Position numbers and translations under genes: made by a program | Shown here: positions 1 through 6,186 of the stretch, piece by piece | How the letters are laid out: the number at the start of each line of letters is the position of its first letter | Numbering within the stretch: position 1 is the first letter of the stretch | Assembly (NCBI GenBank): GCA_026702635.1 | Contig: JAPPBZ010000093.1 | Span: 1-7,462, forward strand | Direction of reading: 5' to 3' | Origin: Bacteroidota bacterium | Lineage (GTDB): Bacteria > Bacteroidota > Rhodothermia > Rhodothermales > Bin80 | Length of the DNA: 7,462 nucleotides | The notes under the pieces: model-generated | What the model saw: only the letters and a program-made list of their open reading frames with translations | What the model was told of the DNA's origin: nothing | Database searches by the model: none

Positions 1-32
1 CTATTTTTAATTCGATGGGTAGCTTCACTTGA

Positions 33-794
33 TTATCGGTTGTTAGATGAATGCTGAGGTCCAATCACATACTCATTGGCCTTCACGAATGCACGAAGCG
101 TTTCGTCGGAGCTCTTTTGCAGCTGATCAATCGTCCCATTCCAATGCATACGTGTGTCATGGATGAAAGCTACACAGTCGGCGATTTGCAGCACCGAGTG
201 CATATCATGGGTAACCACGATACTGGTAATTTCGAGATGATCAGCAAGCCCTTTGATCAGATCGTTAATCGTATTGGAGGTTTCTGGATCTAGTCCACTG
301 GTTGGTTCATCGTAGATAATATATCTGGGGCGTAGTGCAATTGCGCGTGCAAGCGCGACCCGTTTTCGCATTCCACCAGACAACTCATCCGTCTTTTTTG
401 AGCCAATATTCGAGAGTTGCACCAGATCAAGACATTTTTGTACTTCATGACGGATATCCTTTTCTGTTTTCGTGGTAAAAGTTCTAAGCGGGAAGGCCAC
501 ATTCTCAAATGCATCCAACGAGTCAAAAAGTGCTCCACCTTGGAAAAGAACTCCGAATTGCCTCCGAACCTTGCGGAGTTTTTGGTAACTAATTTTTCCA
601 ATATCGACCTCGTCAACCAATATTTTTCCACGGTCGGGGCGCAGTAGCCCAATCACGTGCTTCATGAGAACACTCTTTCCTGAGCCGCTTTGACCAATAA
701 TCGCTTGCGTACTCCCTTCGTGAATATCGAGGGAGACATCCTGAAGTACCGCACGACCAGAAAACGATTTGTAGATGTTCTGTACTTGGATCAT
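33..794 (-). CDS. mlaF: MlaF-type ATPase of a phospholipid/retrograde lipid ABC transporter
   Basis: Cytoplasmic nucleotide-binding subunit that would power the MlaE permease, moving phospholipid between inner and outer membranes. The 253-residue protein has every ABC motif: Walker A GQSGSGKS (34-41), Q-loop with Q85 in GVLFQGGALFDSL, signature LSGGMRKRV (138-146), Walker B YIIYDEP with the D-loop SGLD following (158-169), and the switch histidine in VVTHD (H196). GGALFDSL after the Q-loop and the GGMRKRV signature are typical of the MlaF/Ttg2A/Mkl family (COG1127). The start MIQVQNIYKSF was chosen because the frame stays open 28 codons further upstream but runs into the end of mlaE and gives a non-conserved, Cys-rich extension. 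It lies 32 bases downstream of mlaE, so the two are probably one transcript. No Shine-Dalgarno is visible. The substrate class is inferred from the family; a steroid or other lipid substrate cannot be excluded. Confidence 0.93.
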   Translation of the reverse strand: MIQVQNIYKSFSGRAVLQDVSLDIHEGSTQAIIGQSGSGKSVLMKHVIGLLRPDRGKILVDEVDIGKISYQKLRKVRRQFGVLFQGGALFDSLDAFENVAFPLRTFTTKTEKDIRHEVQKCLDLVQLSNIGSKKTDELSGGMRKRVALARAIALRPRYIIYDEPTSGLDPETSNTINDLIKGLADHLEITSIVVTHDMHSVLQIADCVAFIHDTRMHWNGTIDQLQKSSDETLRAFVKANEYVIGPQHSSNNR

Positions 795-826
795 ACACTC
801 GAAAAGGGCTATTCGTGCGGGGCAGT

Positions 827-1591
827 TTACAGGAGAAGGACGGCAAGAATGAGATCTGCAACCAAAATAAGGACGCAACTCATCACGGCAGCGCGTGTCG
901 TACTGCGCCCGACTCCGTCTGCCCCTCCATTAGTGAAATACCCGATGTAGCAGGATACGGCTGTAATCAGAAACCCAAAAACAAATGCTTTAATGAGCCC
1001 AAAGTAGGGACCGAAAAAATTCCAGTGTTCGCGAGCTCCCTGAATAAATTCTCCCGTAGATACGACTCCGGTCAGCTCAGCAGCAGCAATTCCCCCGAAA
1101 ACACCAACCAGACAGGCTGCGACGTATAAAACGGGAACCATGACGATCCCAGCCAGAACACGTGGAACGATAAGGTATCCGACGGAATTGAGGCCCATGG
1201 CTTCCAGGGCATCAATCTGTTCCGTAACCCGCATAGTCCCAAGCTCTGCTGCGATACGTGCACCTACACGACCAGAAAGGATAAATCCTGTTACGACTGC
1301 TCCGAGTTCCATCGTGAGCGATGGAACTACCACCGCACCGATAATCTTGGGCGGAATGATGGGAGAAACCAGCTGATAAGCTGTTTGAACCGTTGTGACG
1401 GCTCCAGAGAACGCCGCTGCCAATGCAACAATGGGAATCGAATCAATTCCAATCCGAACCAGCTGAATTAGGAAGTTCTGCCAATAGGTCTTCATCTCAC
1501 GCAACGACATGAAGGCCGATGACATGAGTATCGTAAAGCGGCCAATATCGAAGAATGGCTGGGTAATTCGCAGAACAATAGGTGACATCAT
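827..1591 (-). CDS. mlaE: MlaE-type ABC transporter permease
   Basis: Inner-membrane permease of an Mla-type lipid transporter, partner of the ATPase encoded just downstream. At 254 residues it has the usual length of the MlaE (DUF140) family. An N-terminal amphipathic segment (about 1-45) is followed by hydrophobic stretches at about 50-75, 83-105, 140-172, 195-218 and 234-254. The family signature is clear: SGRVGARIAAELGTM (106-120) followed by RVTEQIDALEAMG (121-133), the cytoplasmic region that contacts the ATPase. Two adjacent ATG codons (MM) are at the start; either could be used, and neither has an obvious ribosome-binding site. The gene is divergent from radA across a 94-base spacer. 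A mlaD-like gene is expected beyond the left edge, because bases 1-32 contain no ATG start on this strand, but the window cannot show it. Confidence 0.94.
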   Translation of the reverse strand: MMSPIVLRITQPFFDIGRFTILMSSAFMSLREMKTYWQNFLIQLVRIGIDSIPIVALAAAFSGAVTTVQTAYQLVSPIIPPKIIGAVVVPSLTMELGAVVTGFILSGRVGARIAAELGTMRVTEQIDALEAMGLNSVGYLIVPRVLAGIVMVPVLYVAACLVGVFGGIAAAELTGVVSTGEFIQGAREHWNFFGPYFGLIKAFVFGFLITAVSCYIGYFTNGGADGVGRSTTRAAVMSCVLILVADLILAVLLL

Positions 1592-1685
1592 AATGGCAGA
1601 ATGCTGCGGAGTTAATCAATTTTTGCGATTGTTGTTTCTAGCTCACACTCCGATAGCTATATTGCAGAGCAAATAATTCGAAAGA
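1592..1685. promoter_or_regulatory. Divergent promoter region between mlaE and radA
   Basis: This 94-base AT-rich spacer separates two divergently transcribed genes, so it should hold a promoter for each. It contains an 8-base palindrome ATAGCTAT at 1653-1660 which runs into TATATTGC (1658-1665), loosely like the TAnnTTTG -7 box of Bacteroidota, with TTGTTT at 1632-1637 as a possible upstream element 20 bases away. These matches are weak. The promoter function rests mainly on gene orientation. Confidence 0.35.
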
Positions 1686-3029
1686 ATGGCAAAGACAAAA
1701 TCAAGGTATTGCTGTCAGGAGTGCGGCTACTCGTCCCCTAAGTGGCTGGGTAAATGTCCTGGGTGCAATTTCTGGGATACCATGGTAGAGGAGAAGGGAA
1801 CCGGTCGCCGCCACGTTGCGACCCATGTTGCAATCCCACAGCCCATTGATGAGGTGGAGATCGGGGAGATGCCTCGAATCGTCACGGGCTCACAGGAACT
1901 GGATCGTCTTGTGGGAGGAGGGATTATGCGAGGATCTATCGCACTGGTCGCAGGAGATCCAGGGATCGGCAAGTCCACACTTATGACAGAACTGGGCCGT
2001 TATCTGGATCCCCTCACTGTACTGTATGTATCTGGTGAAGAATCTGCCAGGCAGGTGAAGCTTCGTGCTCAGCGCCTGGATGCTGCTACGGAGAATGTAC
2101 TTTTATTGGCCGAAACAAATACAGAAGCAATCTTGGGAGCGATTGAAGATTCGATGCCGGATGTTATCGTCATTGATTCGATACAGACGTTGTATGATCC
2201 AGAGGTCTCCAGTGCCCCCGGCAGCGTCACCCAGATTCGTGAGAGTGCAGCCGCATTAATGCAACTCACCAAGAAAATGAATGCGGCGACCTTTCTGGTA
2301 GGACATGTTACCCGATCAGGATCAATTGCAGGTCCGCGTGTACTGGAGCACCTAGTGGACACGGTGCTCTATTTTGAGGGAGATCAAAACCACGGATACC
2401 GCATCCTTCGTGCGGTGAAAAACCGGTTTGGGTCTACGAATGAAATCGGGGTTTTCGAAATGACGGGTGCTGGGCTCAAGGAAGTATTAAATCCCAGTGA
2501 GATCTTTTTGTCAGAACGCCAAAACGGTGCCACGGGATCTTGTGTCATCTGTGCGATGGAAGGAACCCGCCCCTTATTAATGGAAGTGCAGGCGTTGGTG
2601 TCTCCAACATCTTATGGTACTCCGCAGCGCACCTCAACCGGTTTTGACCCAAAGCGGCTCCAGTTACTGTTGGCCGTCCTGGAAAAGCGTGAAGGGCTGG
2701 TATTGAGCGGTCAGGATGTGTTCTTGAATGTTGCTGGTGGAATGCGGGCAGAAGAGCCAGCGGCAGATTTGGGTGTTGCCGTTGCAATTGCTTCATCTCT
2801 TCACGATATCTCTGCAGACCAGTGCGGTGTTCTGATTGGAGAGATTGGCTTGGGGGGAGAGGTAAGAGGAGTCAGTCGACTGGAAATACGTCTCAGAGAA
2901 TGTGCCAAACTTGGATTTGAGACGGCAGTAGTACCATCGCGGAGTCTTCAGGAATTTTCTCCCCCAAACAATATCCGCGTTGTAGGCGTGGAGAGCATCA
3001 GTGAGGTACTTGAACTGCTTCTGAGCTGA
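1686..3029 (+). CDS. radA: DNA repair protein RadA (Sms)
   Basis: RecA-like ATPase/helicase that promotes branch migration during homologous recombination and repair. All three modules are present in 447 residues, the normal family length. An N-terminal zinc finger is formed by C10-x2-C13 and C24-x2-C27. The RecA core has Walker A GDPGIGKST (90-98), Walker B DVIVIDSIQT (159-168) and the RadA-specific KNRFGSTNE motif (245-253). The C-terminal Lon-like domain (about 280-447) includes FLNVAGGM (346-353) and PAADLGVAVAIASS (358-371). The start is fixed by the conserved short leader before the zinc finger; only a weak purine run (GAAAGA) touches the ATG. Nothing is truncated. The sigma-factor gene begins 33 bases after its stop with no terminator-like hairpin between them, so some read-through into that cassette is plausible. 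Confidence 0.98.
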   Translation: MAKTKSRYCCQECGYSSPKWLGKCPGCNFWDTMVEEKGTGRRHVATHVAIPQPIDEVEIGEMPRIVTGSQELDRLVGGGIMRGSIALVAGDPGIGKSTLMTELGRYLDPLTVLYVSGEESARQVKLRAQRLDAATENVLLLAETNTEAILGAIEDSMPDVIVIDSIQTLYDPEVSSAPGSVTQIRESAAALMQLTKKMNAATFLVGHVTRSGSIAGPRVLEHLVDTVLYFEGDQNHGYRILRAVKNRFGSTNEIGVFEMTGAGLKEVLNPSEIFLSERQNGATGSCVICAMEGTRPLLMEVQALVSPTSYGTPQRTSTGFDPKRLQLLLAVLEKREGLVLSGQDVFLNVAGGMRAEEPAADLGVAVAIASSLHDISADQCGVLIGEIGLGGEVRGVSRLEIRLRECAKLGFETAVVPSRSLQEFSPPNNIRVVGVESISEVLELLLS

Positions 3030-3062
3030 TCGTGGGCAATAACTCAAAATTCATGTGCGTTA

Positions 3063-3722
3063 ATGGGTGAGAGTGACTTCGGCGATATGTACAAATCCCG
3101 GCCTGACGATGAATTGCTGGTGGCCTACGTGGAGCAAGGAGACCAATTCGCTTTCCAGCAGCTTGTTAACCGCCACAAGGATCGTGTCTATGGCTTTATT
3201 ATCGGTATGGTCCACGATGCCGAACTAGCCAATGATCTTTTTCAGGACACGTTTCTAAAGGTCGTTGATGTGATGCATCGACGTCGTGGGAGTTACACTC
3301 CACAGGGGCGATTTCTGGGTTGGGTATTGATGATTGCACGGAACGTTGTGTACGACTACAAGCGAAGTCGGAATAAATGGAAGGATATAGCAGGTGATGA
3401 TGAAAACTACTGGGATCGTCTTCCTGATGATGCCAAGGCACCAGATGAAGAATTGTATCTCAAAGAGAGGAGTCAGTGGTTGGATGCTTGCATCGAATCC
3501 CTTCCTCCCTCGCAGCGGGAGGTTGTGTTATTGCGACAGGATGCAGGATTAACATTCCGTGAAATCGCCGAGATCACAGATGTATCAATCAATACAGCAC
3601 TCGGGCGTATGAGATATGCCCTCATTAACCTGCGGGCAATGATTGAGCGACAATCGCGACGTTATGCCCCCAAGACGGATCAGTTAGAGAACGGGCAGTT
3701 GCCTGCCAAATCATATGTCTAA
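3063..3722 (+). CDS. ECF-type (RpoE-like) RNA polymerase sigma factor
   Basis: Alternative sigma factor of the extracytoplasmic-function type that would direct RNA polymerase to a small regulon in response to an envelope signal. Of 219 residues, region 2 spans about 27-100, with AELANDLFQDTFLKV (53-67) as the core- and -10-binding helix and RFLGWVLMIARNVVYDYKR (83-101) as region 2.3/2.4. A charged linker (about 103-135) leads to region 4 (about 138-195), whose helix-turn-helix begins LTFREIAEITDVS (163-175). Regions 1 and 3 are absent, as in ECF sigmas. The start at 3063 was taken as the first in-frame ATG; M9 is an alternative. The stop codon overlaps the next gene by 8 bases, the usual arrangement for a sigma factor and its cognate anti-sigma. 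The C-terminal tail after about 195 (RRYAPKTDQLENGQ) is short and polar. The ECF group and target promoter are not determinable here. Confidence 0.95.
   Translation: MGESDFGDMYKSRPDDELLVAYVEQGDQFAFQQLVNRHKDRVYGFIIGMVHDAELANDLFQDTFLKVVDVMHRRRGSYTPQGRFLGWVLMIARNVVYDYKRSRNKWKDIAGDDENYWDRLPDDAKAPDEELYLKERSQWLDACIESLPPSQREVVLLRQDAGLTFREIAEITDVSINTALGRMRYALINLRAMIERQSRRYAPKTDQLENGQLPAKSYV
3694..3707 (+). promoter_or_regulatory. Small hairpin just before the coupled anti-sigma start
   Basis: GGCAG (3694-3698) and CTGCC (3703-3707) can pair around a 4-base loop, ending 7 bases before the ATG at 3715. It lies inside the sigma coding sequence and precedes the 8-base overlap ATGTCTAA. It could hide the initiation region until ribosomes translating the sigma gene melt it, helping to couple the two products. 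A five-pair stem is short and could be chance. Confidence 0.25.
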
Positions 3723-4278
3723 AATAAGAACAACGGATATTGACCAAAGGTTTCTTCTGATCAAACATCTTTATGGTGAAGATGTCAGTACGGAGAAGCT
3801 GCAAGAACTTCTTGAAGACCCTGAGAATCAGGCGGAGTATGAAGAATTCAATCGTGTAAAGACACAGCTAGAGAATCCCGCGCTTCGAAGGCGTGTGACT
3901 GCGCCGGAAGATGTAGTAGATCGGGTAATCGTGTCAGCTGCCCGGCCCGGGCCTCGTCGCTATTGGAGCAGGCCTGTTCGTCGACCAAATCGGCTAACTT
4001 TAGTCGGTGGTACACTTGCCGCAGCCGCATGTGTGCTATTTCTGTGGTTTCTCTCCGTTCCGCAAAACGAAGTCCCCGAGGCGGAGCCACCTTCTGCTTC
4101 AGAGGAACTGCAGTGGGATGATACACAGGACCGCATCGAGATGCAGCAGGCACTCAGTGTTGTGCGCCAGCGAACCAGTCCCGATTTATGGGATGAGTCC
4201 GCAGTCATGAAATTGGATTCACTTCAATTAGACACAAGTCCATCTGGTGTTGGAACCGCCAGTACCACCCCTCAATAA
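3715..4278 (+). CDS. Single-pass membrane protein, probable anti-sigma factor
   Basis: No family was recognised with certainty. The 187-residue protein has a helical, acidic N-terminal domain (about 8-56, RFLLIKHLYGEDVSTEKLQE onward) resembling the short cytoplasmic sigma-binding domains of FecR-like and other anti-sigma factors. A basic stretch (R80-R93) then precedes one membrane helix (about 94-113, LTLVGGTLAAAACVLFLWFL), followed by a roughly 74-residue acidic, Pro/Ser-rich extracytoplasmic tail. The positive residues before the helix predict N-terminus in, C-terminus out. There is no HxxxCxxC zinc motif; the only cysteine (C106) lies in the membrane helix. The start ATG overlaps the sigma stop (ATGTCTAA), suggesting translational coupling and matched amounts. 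The anti-sigma role is inferred from topology and position. It could instead be a membrane adaptor unrelated to sigma binding. Confidence 0.7.
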   Translation: MSKIRTTDIDQRFLLIKHLYGEDVSTEKLQELLEDPENQAEYEEFNRVKTQLENPALRRRVTAPEDVVDRVIVSAARPGPRRYWSRPVRRPNRLTLVGGTLAAAACVLFLWFLSVPQNEVPEAEPPSASEELQWDDTQDRIEMQQALSVVRQRTSPDLWDESAVMKLDSLQLDTSPSGVGTASTTPQ

Positions 4279-4291
4279 CCATCAAAATCCA

Positions 4292-5152
4292 ATGAAACCG
4301 ATCATGTCGACTCGTTATCTAATACTCTTTATGATTGCACTCTTTGCGGGTAATGCTCAGGCGCAATCCATCCGTGTTGAACGTGTAGATGGACAGCTAA
4401 GAGTGAATGGGCAGCCCATAGATGTTGATGCTCTACCGGAGGAGTTGGACCTGGGTGAGGTAGAATTCAGTTTGCAGTCAAGCGGGACCTTTCCGATGCA
4501 GATTGAAATCAACGGGACCCGCTTTGAAATCTGGCAGGATCGTGTTACGAAGGCGGATCAAAGCGGGCTAGTGCACTTCAAATTATATCTCGAGCCGGAT
4601 GGCACCTACACGACAATAGAATCTGGAGCACTAGACGTACTTGGTCTCGTAGAGATGATGTCCGAACATATTTCGGGGGTGGTTTCATCTGTTCCTACAA
4701 TGGAGTACGATCTTCGCCAAATGATGGAAGTTGCTACAGTTGCAGTAGAGTCGCGAGATAAAACTCTTCCACAACAATTAGAGGGGATGGCTTCCAGGCT
4801 GCAGGAGGCAACGAGAATGCTCGAATTCTCAGGTTACCTGGAAAATGTCCAGAACGCAAGCGATGAGCTATATGAATTACTGCAACATGAATGGCGGAAA
4901 GAAGTCGAGGTTGTAGAGATGGCTGGACGGATTCGATCTCTTGACGACGGTTCAGAACGGGATGAAGCGATTGAACAACTAAGAGCAAAGCTGGAGGAAA
5001 TATTTCTGATGAAGCAGGAAAACCGGCGCATGGAGATACAACATCTGGAAATGGAACTTGAAAGAATGGAAAGGCGGCTAAAGGAAAGATCTCGGGCTAT
5101 GGATCGTCTAATAGATGCTCGCCTGGATGAACTGCTGGGAGCAAGGCAGTAA
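4292..5152 (+). CDS. Exported protein with beta-rich N-terminal part and helical C-terminal module
   Basis: Family not recognised. From MKPIM the product is 286 residues. Residues 1-24 look like a Sec signal peptide, with hydrophobic YLILFMIALFAG and a cleavage site after NAQA, leaving a periplasmic or outer-membrane-associated protein. Residues 26-115 are predominantly strand-like (IRVERVDGQLRVNGQPIDV, then MQIEINGTRFEIWQDRV). Residues about 137-283 are helical and highly charged, ending in a coiled-coil-like segment, L230 to G283, that aligns without gaps to the C-terminus of the next gene's product. There are no cysteines and no lipobox. The frame stays open upstream to 4247, but this would overlap the anti-sigma gene and place 15 odd residues before the signal peptide; M5 (4304) is the other possible start. 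It begins 13 bases after the anti-sigma stop, so it is probably in the same operon. It could be a sensor or target of the sigma system; CpxP/Spy-type LTxxQ motifs are absent. Confidence 0.82.
   Translation: MKPIMSTRYLILFMIALFAGNAQAQSIRVERVDGQLRVNGQPIDVDALPEELDLGEVEFSLQSSGTFPMQIEINGTRFEIWQDRVTKADQSGLVHFKLYLEPDGTYTTIESGALDVLGLVEMMSEHISGVVSSVPTMEYDLRQMMEVATVAVESRDKTLPQQLEGMASRLQEATRMLEFSGYLENVQNASDELYELLQHEWRKEVEVVEMAGRIRSLDDGSERDEAIEQLRAKLEEIFLMKQENRRMEIQHLEMELERMERRLKERSRAMDRLIDARLDELLGARQ
4979..5140 (+). other. Region encoding the shared C-terminal helical module, copy 1
   Basis: Residues 230-283 of the first exported protein. They begin LRAKLEEIF and end LDELLG. About 18 of 54 positions are identical, without gaps, to copy 2 at 6001-6162, including the LRAxLExIF start, a KQ pair, an ER pair and the terminal LLG. 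The heptad-like spacing and charge suggest a long helix or helical hairpin. Confidence 0.7.
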
Positions 5153-5211
5153 ATGCAGTGTATCCAGGTGAAGTAATCCACTGCTACCATACATACAAAC
5201 GAATTTTAGTC

Positions 5212-6186
5212 ATGAAACAGTTCTTTGCATTGGCCTCCATTTTTTTGATGTCATTTCTGATGATAGCCCAGAACGCCGAGGCCCAGCGGGATTCCCTTCG
5301 CGTAGAGAAGGAGGTAATCATCAGTGCAGATGGCGACACAATGATTGTTACTAAGACATTCCCAATGCGTGTAAACATGACCTCTCCAGTGCGTGGAAGA
5401 GGGGTAATCATTAGTGCAGATGGCGATACAATGATTGTTACGAGGAGATACCCAGGGCGCGTAAGCGATATGGTTATACGAGGAGATAGGTCGCGCCCCC
5501 TTCACGTAGAGGAGGAGGTGATCATTAGCGCAGATGGCGACACGATGATGGTCACGCAGAGACCCCTAAGACACGTACGGGATATAGTTGTGTGGGGAGA
5601 TAGGCCACATCCCCTTCACGAAGCGGAGGTGGTGATCGTTAGCGTAGATGGTGATACAGTGATGGTTACGAAAAGAGGCCCAGAGCGTAGCCGAAGAGGA
5701 GATCGTGAGCGGGAAGTCGTTGTAGAGCGGGAGATCATTAACTCTGATGGAGATACGACGATAGTGAGTGTCGTGAGGGAAGGGGACCGCGAAGAGAGAG
5801 TACGCCGGTCCCGTACCGTTCGCCAGATTCGAAATAGGCTTCGCCAAAGATCTGGATCTCGAAAACAAATACGGATGCATGATGTGCGCCGGGAACCTGG
5901 AGATTCAAGAGAATTGAGAGAGATGGAAGTAGAAGCGCGGCGATTAGCGCGACAGTTACGTCAGGCGGATGAAGAATCCTATCAGGAAAAGGAGGAGATG
6001 CTCCGAGCGCAACTGGAGAAGATATTTGACTACAAACAGGCGATGAAGATGAAGGAACTCGACCAGAAACGCAGTGATATCGAAGAGCAGAGTAAGATTG
6101 TGGAAGAACGTCAAAGTAACCGGGAAGCGATTATTAAAGATCGTATCAATCAGCTTCTTGGTCGAGGATCGTCGTATCGCTGGTAA
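5212..6186 (+). CDS. Exported DGD-repeat protein with Arg-rich region and helical C-terminal module
   Basis: Family not recognised. The 324-residue product starts MKQFFALAS with a Sec signal peptide (hydrophobic to about residue 19, predicted cleavage after NAEA, residues 21-24). The mature part has three sections. Residues 35-188 hold five copies of a motif of the form VIISADGDTMIVT, spaced 30, 38, 38 and 33 residues apart and likely to form beta-hairpins. Residues about 155-230 are very arginine-rich (22 Arg in 76 residues). Residues about 231-317 are charged and helical, ending in a module shared with the preceding gene's product (L264 to G317). The start at 5212 was preferred because the open frame back to a GTG at 5158 adds 18 residues that would bury the signal peptide. 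It lies 59 bases after its neighbour, with no terminator seen between. The DGD motif recalls acidic turn motifs, but metal binding is unproven. It is probably periplasmic or surface-associated. Confidence 0.82.
   Translation: MKQFFALASIFLMSFLMIAQNAEAQRDSLRVEKEVIISADGDTMIVTKTFPMRVNMTSPVRGRGVIISADGDTMIVTRRYPGRVSDMVIRGDRSRPLHVEEEVIISADGDTMMVTQRPLRHVRDIVVWGDRPHPLHEAEVVIVSVDGDTVMVTKRGPERSRRGDREREVVVEREIINSDGDTTIVSVVREGDREERVRRSRTVRQIRNRLRQRSGSRKQIRMHDVRREPGDSRELREMEVEARRLARQLRQADEESYQEKEEMLRAQLEKIFDYKQAMKMKELDQKRSDIEEQSKIVEERQSNREAIIKDRINQLLGRGSSYRW
5314..5775 (+). repeat. In-gene tandem repeat array encoding DGD motifs
   Basis: Five units begin at 5314, 5404, 5518, 5632 and 5731, with periods of 90, 114, 114 and 99 bases, all multiples of three. 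Core peptides run VIISADGDTMIVT, VIISADGDTMIVT, VIISADGDTMMVT, VIVSVDGDTVMVT and EIINSDGDTTIVS. Units 2 and 3 also share a linker (VSDMVIRGDRSRPLH versus VRDIVVWGDRPHPLH), so they are the clearest full-length 38-residue repeats. Confidence 0.9.
6001..6162 (+). other. Region encoding the shared C-terminal helical module, copy 2
   Basis: Residues 264-317 of the DGD-repeat protein. They begin LRAQLEKIF and end RINQLLG. The segment aligns without gaps to copy 1 at 4979-5140 and sits in the same place near the C-terminus. Confidence 0.7.

Noticed and set aside
795..878. Upstream in-frame extension of mlaF (28 extra residues starting at 878).
   Set aside because: It overlaps the mlaE 3' end and encodes a Cys/Arg-rich stretch unlike any ABC ATPase; the family-like start MIQVQNIYKSF is at 794.
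3012..3033. GAACT followed about 14 bases later by CGT, as a possible ECF autoregulatory promoter for the sigma gene.
   Set aside because: It lies largely in the radA coding end, the spacing is shorter than usual for ECF promoters, and the match is only a few bases.
3053..3070. Five-codon reading frame (ATG TGC GTT AAT GGG TGA) overlapping the sigma start, as a possible regulatory leader peptide.
   Set aside because: Too short to distinguish from chance, with no ribosome-binding site and no attenuator structure around it.
4834..5190. Minus-strand frame of 118 codons, Ser/Arg-rich.
   Set aside because: It is the antisense shadow of the Glu/Leu/Arg-rich coiled-coil region of the exported protein; the serine-rich composition follows from that codon use.
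5314..5775. Repeat array considered as a CRISPR.
   Set aside because: The repeats are in-frame parts of a signal-peptide protein, with related linkers rather than unique spacers, and unequal periods that are multiples of three.
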